Of a stretch of 64,000 bases of DNA, positions 51,311-59,634 are shown piece by piece. The position numbers and the translations under genes were made by a program. Below the pieces are notes generated by a model. The model was not told the origin of the DNA, ran no database searches, and saw nothing but the letters and a program-made list of their open reading frames with translations. Within the stretch, counting starts at the first letter, position 1, and each line of letters starts with the position of its first letter. This DNA is from an uncultured Lachnospiraceae bacterium (GTDB taxonomy: Bacteria; Bacillota; Clostridia; Lachnospirales; Lachnospiraceae), in contig CADCIK010000015.1 in the NCBI GenBank assembly GCA_902801415.1, forward strand, positions 1-64,000, read 5' to 3'.

Positions 51311-51367
51311 TAATTCTAACGGAATCCCGCCCGTATTCGAGATTCCTTCATTTACGTAAACCTGCGC

Positions 51368-52219
51368 TCAGCAGTTCCCCGTATAGACATAGGATAACTT
51401 CTCCCTGGCGACCTCCGCAAGCCGGTAGACCTTCGCGACATCAGTCGCTCCTCTGTCCGTCATATGAAAGCGCGGGAAAAATCTGGAAATGTGCAGCGGG
51501 ATCTCCGTCCCCGGTACAATCCCACGAAGGCCTGCGATCCATTTGCACATCTCCCGCATCTCTTCCTCGGTATCATTCTCACCGGGAATGATCAGGGTTG
51601 TCAGCTCGACGTGGCAGAACTGCACAGCCCGCTCGATGAAACGCATGACCATCGCGCGGTCACCGCCGAGCACTTCCGTATAATATAGGTCGGTAAAGCC
51701 CTTTAAGTCAATATTCATTGCGTCAATATAAGGGAGAATCTCGTCCAGGACCGCCAATTCCGCCGTCCCGTTGCTCACAAGCACATTGACCATACCTGCC
51801 TCGCGCACGAGTTTCGCGGTGTCCCTCACATATTCATAGCCGATCAGCGGCTCGTTATAGGTAAAAGCCACGCCGACGTTGCCTCTCGACCTGTAGCGCT
51901 TCGCTGCCGCTGCCAGCTTATCAGGCATGATAAGCTCCGCGGTATCTGCAAAGCGCATGGCCTGACGCGACCAGGAGATCTCATGATTTTGGCAGAAAGG
52001 GCATCGCAGGTTACAGCCATAACTTCCCACTGACAAAATATAGCTGCCCGGCATAAATCTCCGCAGAGGCTTCTTTTCAATAGGGTCAAGTGCCAACGCC
52101 GTGACCCGCCCGTAATTGGCAGCGGTCACTTTGCCGCCCGCGCAGATCCTGGCGCCGCAGAAGCCGGTCTGCCCTTCTTTCAATTCGCAGTGTCTGAAAC
52201 AGACTTCGCATACTGCCAT
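51368..52219 (-). CDS. amrS: AmmeMemoRadiSam system radical SAM enzyme (AmrS)
   Basis: A 283-residue radical SAM protein. The iron-sulfur site CxxxCxxC is C69, C73 and C76 in 'GCNLRCPFCQNHEISW', typical of the AmrS/PFL-activase-like branch. The N-terminus has an added cysteine set (CEVCFRHC and GFCGAR). Glycine-rich SAM motif: 'VAFTYNEPLIGYEYV'. It is 22 bases downstream of the MEMO-AMMECR1 fusion and co-transcribed. The family's chemistry is unknown; tight conservation of the three parts suggests one pathway. Confidence 0.9.
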   Translation of the reverse strand: MAVCEVCFRHCELKEGQTGFCGARICAGGKVTAANYGRVTALALDPIEKKPLRRFMPGSYILSVGSYGCNLRCPFCQNHEISWSRQAMRFADTAELIMPDKLAAAAKRYRSRGNVGVAFTYNEPLIGYEYVRDTAKLVREAGMVNVLVSNGTAELAVLDEILPYIDAMNIDLKGFTDLYYTEVLGGDRAMVMRFIERAVQFCHVELTTLIIPGENDTEEEMREMCKWIAGLRGIVPGTEIPLHISRFFPRFHMTDRGATDVAKVYRLAEVAREKLSYVYTGNC

Positions 52220-52241
52220 GCGATCACCTCCCTCTTAAGAT

Positions 52242-53630
52242 TCAGTGATGCCGCACTACCTCGAAACGCTGCAATTCGACGTTCGTATCCCAATCGGCGA
52301 TCCCCGCCTTGCTCTTGGCGATGGAGATCTGTTCCTCCACGGTGTCCACGCCATCCAGATCCGGCAGGAGCAGTCCACGTTTCATTCCTTTGGTTACGAT
52401 CACGCCATACCGCTTGACGTCCAATTCGGCGGGCGACTTGATCGGCTCCGCCTCGCCCAGCACATCCACGCTGATCTCCAGCCACTTGAGCTCATGGGCA
52501 CGGATCGGATCAAACCGCGGATCCCTTGTGGAAGCACTGACCGCGTTGTCGATGATCTCCCGCGCCACGCAGTCCCGCACAGGTGCGATCGTGCCGATGC
52601 AGCCGCGGAGTTTTCCGTGCTCATGGATGGACACAAACGCGCCGGCCCGCTTTGTCAGAAGTTCTTCCGGCAGGTCTTCCGGCATTTCCATCTTGCGATG
52701 GTGCAAAATATAGTACTCCACAGACTTTCTGGCAAGCTGTACGTACGGGTCTTCTTTGGCCCGCTTTTCTGCAAGTCTCTTAGCAGCGCCGCCCAAATAC
52801 TGCTTGAGGAAATGTCTGCTCTCATCCTTTTCGCCGGGATAGAAGGTGCAGATCCCGTATCCGACACCGGTCACGTCCTCGTGAGAGAGCCGCGTTGCCT
52901 TAACGGCCAGTCCGTCAAAGGCACCTGCCATGATGACAAAGGACCGGTGTCCGCATTCCGCCGCCCTGTCGCAGAATGTCTCATCGAAATCAAACAATTC
53001 TCCAAAGGCCGCCCTGCTGCACACGTCCATGATCCGCGCGTCATACTGCGGTCCTTCTTCGGCAAATCCGTAAGGGCCGTAGTCCTGCAGCTTGTGCGAC
53101 AGATCTCCGCTGGCCACGAAAACAGCCTTGCGTCCGAGTTTGTCGACCGCCTCTCGGATCATCTGCCCAAACCGGTAATGCTCGGAGAGGGGGAGTCCGG
53201 AAAGACCTATGCGCACTATTTTGGCACCTGTGTATTTGCGGCGGATGAAGTAAAGCGGGACCATAGTACCGTGGTCCAGCCGCTTGTCCCGCTCGCCCAT
53301 GACGCCGGCAGGAAAGCCCTGTCCGCGCGCGATACCTGCCAGTTCGTTCGCGAGCTCTCTGTCGTACTCCTCGTCAAAACACACCTGCGCGGCCCTGAAC
53401 CGCCCGAAGTCGCCTTTGGCGCCTTTTCCGGGTGAAATATGAAAATAATCCGCGTACATGACTGTATGCGGGCTCGTGATGATGATCGTCTCCGGCGCAA
53501 GCGCCGCGATCTCGTCCGCGACCTGCTCGTACGCGTCGATGGTCTTCTGAATCTGCTTCTCACTTCCGCGCCCCACCGCGGGCACGATCATGGGGGGATG
53601 CGGCACCATAAAGGCTGCAAGAATCGCCAT
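52242..53630 (-). CDS. AmmeMemoRadiSam system fusion protein (MEMO domain plus AMMECR1 domain)
   Basis: A 462-residue fusion. The N-terminal MEMO/class III extradiol-dioxygenase-like domain (about 1-265) has 'VPHPPMIVPAVGRG' and 'ASGDLSHKLQDYGPYG'; the C-terminal AMMECR1 domain (about 285-455) has 'AGAFVSIHEHGKLRGCIGTI' and 'DPRFDPIRAHELKWLEISVDVL'. In many genomes these are separate genes. The ATG at 53630 is preceded by AAGGAGGAG; the longer frame to 53696 lacks a ribosome site. It lies with AmrS between two inverted repeat elements. Confidence 0.9.
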   Translation of the reverse strand: MAILAAFMVPHPPMIVPAVGRGSEKQIQKTIDAYEQVADEIAALAPETIIITSPHTVMYADYFHISPGKGAKGDFGRFRAAQVCFDEEYDRELANELAGIARGQGFPAGVMGERDKRLDHGTMVPLYFIRRKYTGAKIVRIGLSGLPLSEHYRFGQMIREAVDKLGRKAVFVASGDLSHKLQDYGPYGFAEEGPQYDARIMDVCSRAAFGELFDFDETFCDRAAECGHRSFVIMAGAFDGLAVKATRLSHEDVTGVGYGICTFYPGEKDESRHFLKQYLGGAAKRLAEKRAKEDPYVQLARKSVEYYILHHRKMEMPEDLPEELLTKRAGAFVSIHEHGKLRGCIGTIAPVRDCVAREIIDNAVSASTRDPRFDPIRAHELKWLEISVDVLGEAEPIKSPAELDVKRYGVIVTKGMKRGLLLPDLDGVDTVEEQISIAKSKAGIADWDTNVELQRFEVVRHH

Positions 53631-53700
53631 AAGCTCCTCCTTCCTGCGTGAATGCCTGTGTAAGCCCGTTTTCTTCACAATTCCATTATATAACAATCGT

Positions 53701-53722
53701 GACCGCAGGGTTACCCTTTGAT
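53701..53722. repeat. REP-like motif, single copy
   Basis: GACCGCAGGGTTACCCTTTG, the same core as the palindrome at 60522-60544. It lies 70 bases upstream of the fusion gene start. Confidence 0.5.
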
Positions 53723-53827
53723 CGCGCTTCTTGCCGCAGTGGATTTTCCGCCGCTCCCTGTCCGGTTGGGCAGAATCAATGCATGATTATTGATTTGTGC
53801 CAATCACCTTGGTGGATTTTCCGCTGC

Positions 53828-53962
53828 GTTGGGCAAAAGAGTACCCCTATGGAGGACCTGCGCCAACAAATCATTTAATAGCTAACAAAAATGATCAAAA
53901 TAGTGACAAGTCAGTCACTCCTGCTGGAGAATATATGCAGAAAACGAGCCAATTTGCCCAAC
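53828..53962 (+). repeat. 135-bp element with inverted ends, copy B
   Basis: Starts GTTGGGCAAA and ends TTTGCCCAAC. Same length as copy A and inverted relative to it. GTGGATTTTCCG blocks at 53739 and 53812 precede it. A continuous frame runs through the element and the 21-bp repeats that follow, but it has no ribosome site. Confidence 0.85.
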
Positions 53963-54040
53963 AGCCGAGCTTAGTCGCCCAACAGCCAAGCTCAGTCACT
54001 CAACAGCTGGCTCTTTCAATCAACAGTCAAGCTTCGATCA
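53957..54040 (+). repeat. 21-bp tandem repeat, four decaying units
   Basis: CCCAACAGCCGAGCTTAGTC-like units start at 53957, 53978, 53999 and 54020; the first two differ at three places, the others more. The series begins inside the right end of copy B and reaches the stop of the nuclease-like gene. 53631-54037 holds no gene otherwise. Confidence 0.7.
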
Positions 54041-54898
54041 ATAATCATTTCTCAGTTCCTTTGGCTTGATGAAGAAGAATTCTTTTAGCTTGTCCATTAC
54101 GATAGAGCTGTCAAGCGGATGGCTTTCGCTCTCATATGTGAGGATCAGATTAGCATCCGGAAAAATATCATTGTTCATATAAATGCGAAGTTTTGACAGA
54201 TAATCCATGCGGTAGTCCGAAAGATCAAGTCGGCCGACGTGCTCCCAGTAGAAGATCTCGCCGGTGATCGGGTGGCGAATGGTGAAGTCGGGATAAAAAG
54301 TGTGCCCGCCGACAACAAGCTTACATTCATAGCGGAACGGGATGTGAAACATTGTGAGGAACATCACGATGATCGCCTCCGACTTTGAGCGGACCATGAT
54401 ACCGGCATCGGTCGGTACGTTTTTCTGCTCCGGGAACGCAGGATTTGTCTCATAGTCTTCATTTACCCATTGTCTTAGCATTTCTTCCATTTCCGGAGGT
54501 GTTCCAAACTTCTCCCCTTGATAATCCTCCTCAGAAATAAGTTCCCTGATACCGGGAGCTCGTACAAGTTTGTTCCAGAAATTGGCAGTACTGTGTTTTG
54601 ACAAATATGCGCTGAGTGCGTTCAGCTCGTGGTCAATGTCCCTGAGGCGCGCAAGCAGCAGAGACTTGCGGGCAAGCTTACGGGCGAGGGCTCGCTGCTC
54701 GCGGCGCAGATAGAGCTTTTGGGCGCGGCGGCCTTCGCGATTCTCTGAAATGTACCATTTGTAGTAAGGCTTTCCTTTGGATATATTCCTGCCAAAAGAC
54801 AGCGTCCCATCAGGAAGCTCCGCAAGAAGGTTTTCAAGCCGGGTTTTCTCGTTGAGGAGCCGATGCTGCTCTCTGGTGATAAGCTGATCAAGTGTCAT
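54038..54898 (-). CDS. PD-(D/E)XK-like putative nuclease
   Basis: A 286-residue protein that begins with a basic coiled-coil-like part (about 1-110, many Arg, Leu and Glu) and ends with a compact domain in which E174 (RSKSEAII), D204 (HTFYPDFTI) and E219-H220 (GEIFYWEHVG) are in the order and spacing of PD-(D/E)XK nucleases (E..D..ExH). I have seen similar proteins in Lachnospiraceae accessory regions, usually unnamed. AAAGGA precedes the ATG. The gene is AT-richer than the neighbourhood and stands between repeat elements, pointing to acquisition by transfer. Target and partner are unknown. Confidence 0.65.
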   Translation of the reverse strand: MTLDQLITREQHRLLNEKTRLENLLAELPDGTLSFGRNISKGKPYYKWYISENREGRRAQKLYLRREQRALARKLARKSLLLARLRDIDHELNALSAYLSKHSTANFWNKLVRAPGIRELISEEDYQGEKFGTPPEMEEMLRQWVNEDYETNPAFPEQKNVPTDAGIMVRSKSEAIIVMFLTMFHIPFRYECKLVVGGHTFYPDFTIRHPITGEIFYWEHVGRLDLSDYRMDYLSKLRIYMNNDIFPDANLILTYESESHPLDSSIVMDKLKEFFFIKPKELRNDY

Positions 54899-54975
54899 TT
54901 GTTTCCTTTCTCTCGATGTGAGATGCGCTATGGGATGAAATGAGGTAAGATTTGTATGCAGATTGATTAGTTATT

Positions 54976-55019
54976 GCTGCATGCGGAAGTGTTAGTTAGG
55001 AGCTGCATGCGGAAGTGTT
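54976..55019 (+). repeat. 18-bp direct repeat
   Basis: GCTGCATGCGGAAGTGTT occurs at 54976-54993 and 55002-55019. It lies in the AT-rich 54899-55190 stretch, in which I see no gene. Confidence 0.6.
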
Positions 55020-55190
55020 CATTAAGAATTGCCGGCAGTTCGGAATGGGAATTCTTGATGGTAATTCGGGGTACCGAACATCCCTTATGACTCAATTATA
55101 GTGATGAAAAGCCTGCATTTGCAAAGTGTTTATAACACCATATTGCGCTAGTGGAGGTGCAGCTTATTAGCTTATTGTTTGCATTAATCA

Positions 55191-55324
55191 GTTGGGCAAA
55201 TTCGCATGATTTTGAAAAAGTTCGCCAGTAGAATGTACTAACTGATCATAAATTCGACTGTTTATGTCAACTATCATATAACTTGTTGGCGCAAGCTTCT
55301 CAAGAGTCTGAGCTTTTGCCCAAC
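55191..55324 (-). repeat. 135-bp-type element with inverted ends, copy C (diverged)
   Basis: Bounded by GTTGGGCAAA (55191-55200) and TTTGCCCAAC (55315-55324), 134 bases, same orientation as copy A. The interior is diverged but keeps TTGTTGGCGCAAG and the flank GGATAATCCACCG. Conservation is best at the ends. Confidence 0.75.
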
Positions 55325-55380
55325 GCAGCGGATAATCCACCGAAGCGACTGGCGCAAGCAAGTGGAACCAGGGCGAAGCA

Positions 55381-55464
55381 AGCCAACTGGCCAGCGCGGC
55401 GGCTAACGCAGCGGCCAGCCGGACAATGCGGCAGCCAACTGGCCAGCGCGGCGGCCAACGCAGC
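55381..55464 (+). repeat. GC-rich 32-bp direct repeat
   Basis: AGCCAACTGGCCAGCGCGGC followed by GGCTAACGCAGC at 55381-55412 recurs at 55433-55464 with one mismatch. It follows copy C and has a much higher GC content than the surrounding gap. Confidence 0.7.
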
Positions 55465-55514
55465 AGCAGATGCTCCACGGAAAGATGAAATAACGAGTAT
55501 TTGATTCAACTATA

Positions 55515-55543
55515 TTGACAACTAACCGGGATTATGCGATACT
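55515..55543 (+). promoter_or_regulatory. trpDp: promoter of the trp operon
   Basis: TTGACA at 55515-55520 and GATACT at 55538-55543, spacer 17, with an extended-type TG two bases before the -10. Confidence 0.7.
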
Positions 55544-55588
55544 TTAGCGAGTTAAACCAATAAACAACCAAGCCGCTGAAGGAGTTTC

Positions 55589-55628
55589 AGTCCCTGGCAG
55601 AGGACCACTCTGTCAGGGACTTTTCTTT
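55589..55628 (+). terminator. leader terminator (attenuator) before trpD
   Basis: AGTCCCTGGCAGAG (55589-55602) pairs with CTCTGTCAGGGACT (55608-55621, one G-T), loop GACCA, then TTTTCTTTT. It is between the promoter and trpD. A short CTGAA/TTCAG stem (55576-55590) overlaps its 5' arm and could compete with it. No T-box motif or Trp-rich leader peptide is visible. Confidence 0.85.
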
Positions 55629-55653
55629 TCAGTATAGAAAGGAGTAACTAACC

Positions 55654-56679
55654 ATGATCAAGGAAGCAATTGTCAAAATCGTCAGCAAAGGGGATCTCAC
55701 GTACGACGAGGCGTATACTGTAATGAACGAGATCATGAGCGGAGAGACCACAGCGACACAAAACGCCGCGTTTCTCGCTGCACTGTCCACCAAGAGCGCG
55801 CGGGCAGAGACGACGGATGAGATCGCGGGCTGCGCGGCAGCGATGAGAGACCACGCCACAAGAGTTGATACCGGTATGGACCTTTTTGAGATCGTGGGAA
55901 CGGGCGGAGACAACGCGCATAGCTTCAATATTTCGACAACATCCGCGATCGTTGCGGCGGCAGGCGGCATGAAGGTGGCAAAACACGGAAACCGCGCGGC
56001 GTCTTCCCAGTCCGGAACAGCGGACTGCCTCGAAGCACTCGGCGTCAACATCTACCAGAGCCCGGAGAGATGTATAGAACTGCTGAATGAGGCAGGCATG
56101 TGCTTCTTCTTTGCCCAGAAATATCACACTTCCATGAAGTATGTCGGCGCGATCCGCAGAGAGCTCGGATTCCGCACGGTATTCAATATTCTCGGACCTT
56201 TGACCAATCCCGGATCCCCGTCGATGCAGCTCCTCGGCGTCTATGACGATTACCTGGTGGAGCCCCTGGCGCAGGTCCTTGTCAGTCTTGGCGTTAAACG
56301 CGGCATGGTTGTCTACGGGCAGGACAAGCTGGATGAGATCTCCATGAGCGCGCCGACAACGATCTGTGAGATCAAGGACGGATGGTACAGAACGACCGTT
56401 GTTAAGCCTGAGGACTTCGGCTTTACGACATGCACGAAGCAGGAACTTGTAGGCGGCACACCGGATGAGAACGCACAGATCACGATCGGTATTTTGAAAG
56501 GGGACAAAGGTCCCAAGAGGGACGCCGTTCTCATGAATGCAGGCGCTTCGCTCTATATCGGCGGAAAGGCCGGAAGCATGAAGGAGGGAGTCGCGCTGGC
56601 GGCGGAACTGATCGACTCGGGCAAAGCATATGAGACGCTGGAGAAACTGATCGAAGTCAGCAACAGACCGGAAAAGTAA
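55654..56679 (+). CDS. trpD: anthranilate phosphoribosyltransferase
   Basis: Joins anthranilate and PRPP, step two of tryptophan synthesis. The PRPP-binding glycine-rich motif is '[19 protein letters not shown]'; other blocks are '[21 protein letters not shown]', '[21 protein letters not shown]' and 'LGPLTNPG'. 341 residues is normal. AAGGAG is nine bases before the ATG. It is the first gene of the operon here; trpE and trpG are not upstream. Confidence 0.95.
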   Translation: MIKEAIVKIVSKGDLTYDEAYTVMNEIMSGETTATQNAAFLAALSTKSARAETTDEIAGCAAAMRDHATRVDTGMDLFEIVGTGGDNAHSFNISTTSAIVAAAGGMKVAKHGNRAASSQSGTADCLEALGVNIYQSPERCIELLNEAGMCFFFAQKYHTSMKYVGAIRRELGFRTVFNILGPLTNPGSPSMQLLGVYDDYLVEPLAQVLVSLGVKRGMVVYGQDKLDEISMSAPTTICEIKDGWYRTTVVKPEDFGFTTCTKQELVGGTPDENAQITIGILKGDKGPKRDAVLMNAGASLYIGGKAGSMKEGVALAAELIDSGKAYETLEKLIEVSNRPEK

Positions 56680-56688
56680 GCGCAGAGT

Positions 56689-56717
56689 TTGACTGCAGCC
56701 GCGATTTAGGGGATACT
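56689..56717 (+). promoter_or_regulatory. possible internal promoter before trpC
   Basis: TTGACT at 56689-56694 and GATACT at 56712-56717, spacer 17. The -10 is identical to that of the trpD promoter. The trpD-trpC gap is 128 bases, unusually wide for a trp operon. Confidence 0.45.
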
Positions 56718-56807
56718 AAAACCTGTGCACAGGCAACAGTGCATAACCAATTTCAGAGACTTTGTACCGGTGAGATTGAATAGCAGGTTAATGAGACGGA
56801 GGGACGT

Positions 56808-57596
56808 ATGAATATTTTGGATCAGCTGGCGGAACACGCACGTGAACGAGTGGCAGCCGAGAAGAAGATCATAAGCGCAGGGGGGATCATCGATCTTGCG
56901 CGCAGCATGGGACCGGCAAATGGGGAGGCCTTCTATAATGCCATTGCCAAACCGCATCTCGGTGTGATCTGTGAGGTCAAAAAAGCGTCGCCCTCCAAAG
57001 GCATCATAGACCCTGTATTCGACTACATGGCAATTGCGCTGGAATATGAGCTGGCCGGGGCGGACGCGATTTCCTGCCTGACAGAGCCCAAATGGTTTCT
57101 GGGGTCGGACGCCATTTTCATGGACATCCGCGTGGCGGTGCATACGCCTATGCTCCGCAAGGATTTTGTTGTTGACCCCTACCAGATCTATCAGGCGAGA
57201 TGCATGGGAGCTGACTGTGTGCTCCTGATCTGCGCACTGCATGACACGGAGACCATCCGGGATTACCTGGAGATTTGTGAGAAGCTCGGACTTGCCGCCC
57301 TTGTGGAAGCGCACAATGAGGAGGAGATCCGCTCGGCCGTCGAGGCAGGCGCGCGGATGATCGGCGTGAATAACCGGAATCTGAAGGACTTCTCAGTGGA
57401 TCTGAATAATGCAGGTAGACTAAGGGAACTAATCCCGGAGGATAGACTTTTTGTTGCGGAAAGCGGCATCAGGACAGCTGAAGATGCCGCCATTCTCAGG
57501 GGGGCCGGCGCGGACGCGGTCCTCGTGGGGGAGGCGCTCATGCGCACGACCAACAAGTACGAACTGGTCAATGCAATGAGAGAGACGCCGATATGA
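56808..57596 (+). CDS. trpC: indole-3-glycerol-phosphate synthase
   Basis: Closes the indole ring from CdRP. TIM-barrel blocks: 'ICEVKKASPSKGIIDPVFDY', 'AISCLTEPKWFLGSDAIF', 'LRKDFVVDPYQIYQARCMGAD', 'GVNNRNLKDFSVDL' and 'VAESGIRTAEDA'. 262 residues is normal. ATGA overlap couples it to trpF. Confidence 0.95.
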   Translation: MNILDQLAEHARERVAAEKKIISAGGIIDLARSMGPANGEAFYNAIAKPHLGVICEVKKASPSKGIIDPVFDYMAIALEYELAGADAISCLTEPKWFLGSDAIFMDIRVAVHTPMLRKDFVVDPYQIYQARCMGADCVLLICALHDTETIRDYLEICEKLGLAALVEAHNEEEIRSAVEAGARMIGVNNRNLKDFSVDLNNAGRLRELIPEDRLFVAESGIRTAEDAAILRGAGADAVLVGEALMRTTNKYELVNAMRETPI

Positions 57597-58360
57597 ATGA
57601 CAGGGTTATCGATATGACCGACAAGGCGATCGATTTGAATGACAGGGTTATCGATATGACCGACAAGGCGATCGATTTGAATGACAGGGCTGTCGATCTG
57701 ACTGACAGAGAAATCAATATGGCTGCCGCGGAGTCCGGCAAGACCGGAATCAAGATCTGCGGGCTCTCCCGTCCTTGCGATATAGAGTATGTCAATGAGG
57801 CTATGCCCGACTATGCCGGTTTCATCCTGCATTTTCCGCGGAGCCGCCGCAATATAGATCCTCTAAAGGCGCGCGAACTGATCCGGGAACTGAGGCCCGG
57901 GATCAAGGCAGTGGGAGTCTTTGTGGATCAGCCTCTGGACACGATATGTGATACTGCACGGACAGCCGGACTGCATATCATTCAGCTGCATGGCAGTGAA
58001 GACAACGATTTCATCCGGGAAGTGCGAGAGAAGACCGGGCTCCCTGTATGGAAGGCCTTTCGGGTCCGGACTGCGAAAGATATCAGAACAGCAGCGGAGT
58101 GCGCCGCTGACATGATCCTTCTGGATAACGGATATGGGACAGGAGAAGCATTTGACTGGTCGATCGTAACCAGCGGGCAGGCTGTGCTGCGCAGAGATTT
58201 CATTCTGGCGGGCGGTCTCACACCGGAGACCATCCTTGATGCGGTCCGCGCAATGCAACCGTTGGCAGTTGATCTCTCCTCTGGCGTGGAGACAGACAAG
58301 CTAAAGGATAGAGACAAGATCATCGCGGCTGTAAAAGCGGTGCGGTGCTGTGACCATTGA
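57593..58360 (+). CDS. trpF: phosphoribosylanthranilate isomerase with repeated N-terminal extension
   Basis: Isomerises PRA to CdRP. The enzyme proper starts at about residue 51 with 'IKICGLSRPCDIEYV', and continues with 'GFILHFPRSRRNI', 'QLHGSEDNDFI' and 'FILAGGLTPETI'. Before it lies a 50-residue extension made of three 14-residue repeats of the form NDRVIDMTDKAIDL, encoded by three 42-bp tandem units (first two identical). Normal TrpF is about 200-215 residues. The extension is in frame and linked by the ATGA overlap to trpC, so it is probably translated. Confidence 0.93.
   Translation: MNDRVIDMTDKAIDLNDRVIDMTDKAIDLNDRAVDLTDREINMAAAESGKTGIKICGLSRPCDIEYVNEAMPDYAGFILHFPRSRRNIDPLKARELIRELRPGIKAVGVFVDQPLDTICDTARTAGLHIIQLHGSEDNDFIREVREKTGLPVWKAFRVRTAKDIRTAAECAADMILLDNGYGTGEAFDWSIVTSGQAVLRRDFILAGGLTPETILDAVRAMQPLAVDLSSGVETDKLKDRDKIIAAVKAVRCCDH
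57596..57721 (+). repeat. 42-bp in-frame tandem repeat at the start of trpF
   Basis: Three units: 57596-57637, 57638-57679 (identical to the first) and 57680-57721 (diverged at about ten positions). Unit length is a multiple of three, so copy number can change without frameshift. Confidence 0.95.
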
Positions 58361-58449
58361 TGCGAACGCTAAACTGCGTTCATCAGGCTGAGCGCAATAC
58401 CGGCGCTGAGCAGGAAGACGAAGAAGCAGATTGATAATGGAGGTTCAAC

Positions 58450-59634
58450 GTGAGCAAAGGAAGATTCGGCATTCACGGCGGGCAGTACATACCCGAGACT
58501 TTGATGAATGCAGTCATTGAGCTGGAAGAGGCCTACAATCACTACAAAGATGATCCGGAATTCGTTCGGGAGCTGTCGGCGCTCTTCAACGAGTACGCCG
58601 GCAGACCGTCGAGGCTGTATTTTGCCTCCAAGATGACGGCAGACCTGGGCGGGGCCAAAATATACCTCAAGCGCGAGGATCTCAATCACACGGGCGCCCA
58701 CAAGATCAACAATGTCCTGGGGCAGGCGCTGCTCGCGAAGAAGATGGGCAAGACCAGGCTGATCGCGGAGACCGGAGCCGGCCAGCACGGCGTTGCGACA
58801 GCAACTGCCGCGGCACTGATGGATATGGAGTGCGTAGTTTTCATGGGTGAGGAGGACACGATCCGCCAGGCCCTGAATGTATACCGCATGCGGCTCCTCG
58901 GAGCGGAAGTGATCCCTGTGAAGACAGGTACGGCTACGCTCAAAGACGCCGTCTCCGAAGCGATGCGCGAGTGGACTTCACGGATCAGCGATACCCATTA
59001 CTGCCTGGGATCCGTTATGGGCCCCCATCCGTTCCCGACGATCGTCCGTGATTTTCAGGCGGTGATTTCCAAAGAGATCCGGGAGCAGATCCTTGAAAAA
59101 GAGGGCAAACTTCCGGATGCGGTTCTGGCCTGTGTGGGAGGCGGCTCCAATGCGATCGGCAGCTTTTATCATTTTATCGGGGATGAAGGCGTGAAACTGA
59201 TCGGATGCGAAGCGGCAGGAAGAGGCGTCGATACCTTTGAGACGGCGGCGACGATCGCCACAGGGCGGCTTGGCATCTTCCATGGGATGAAATCCTATTT
59301 CTGCCAGGATGAGGACGGGCAGATCGCGCCTGTCTACTCGATCTCTGCGGGGCTGGATTACCCCGGGATCGGGCCGGAGCACGCATATCTGCACGACACC
59401 GGTCGGGCGGAGTACGTGCCCGTCACAGATGAGGAGGCCGTGGACGCCTTCGAGTATCTGGCCCGCACAGAGGGGATCATTCCGGCCATTGAGTCGGCGC
59501 ACGCTGTGGCTCACGCGATGAAGATCGCGCCCGGAATGTCTCCGGATCAGGTCATTGTCATCACACTCTCCGGAAGAGGCGATAAGGACTGCGCCGCGAT
59601 CGCGAGATACAGAGGGGAGGACCTGCATGAGTAA
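58450..59634 (+). CDS. trpB: tryptophan synthase beta chain
   Basis: PLP enzyme that condenses indole and serine. The PLP lysine is in '[19 protein letters not shown]' (HK pair); '[15 protein letters not shown]' and the phosphate loop '[15 protein letters not shown]' follow. GTG start with GGAGG upstream. 394 residues, normal (TrpB1 type). The 89-base gap after trpF contains a small GAACGC/GCGTTC hairpin (58364-58381). Confidence 0.96.
   Translation: MSKGRFGIHGGQYIPETLMNAVIELEEAYNHYKDDPEFVRELSALFNEYAGRPSRLYFASKMTADLGGAKIYLKREDLNHTGAHKINNVLGQALLAKKMGKTRLIAETGAGQHGVATATAAALMDMECVVFMGEEDTIRQALNVYRMRLLGAEVIPVKTGTATLKDAVSEAMREWTSRISDTHYCLGSVMGPHPFPTIVRDFQAVISKEIREQILEKEGKLPDAVLACVGGGSNAIGSFYHFIGDEGVKLIGCEAAGRGVDTFETAATIATGRLGIFHGMKSYFCQDEDGQIAPVYSISAGLDYPGIGPEHAYLHDTGRAEYVPVTDEEAVDAFEYLARTEGIIPAIESAHAVAHAMKIAPGMSPDQVIVITLSGRGDKDCAAIARYRGEDLHE

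Noticed and set aside
53648..54069. Protein-coding frames over element B and the 21-bp repeats
   Set aside because: No ribosome site; the frame shared with copies A and C is noted as a finding but is not enough to call a gene.
55500..55650. Tryptophan T-box or leader peptide before trpD
   Set aside because: No T-box sequence and no short frame with Trp codons before the terminator hairpin.
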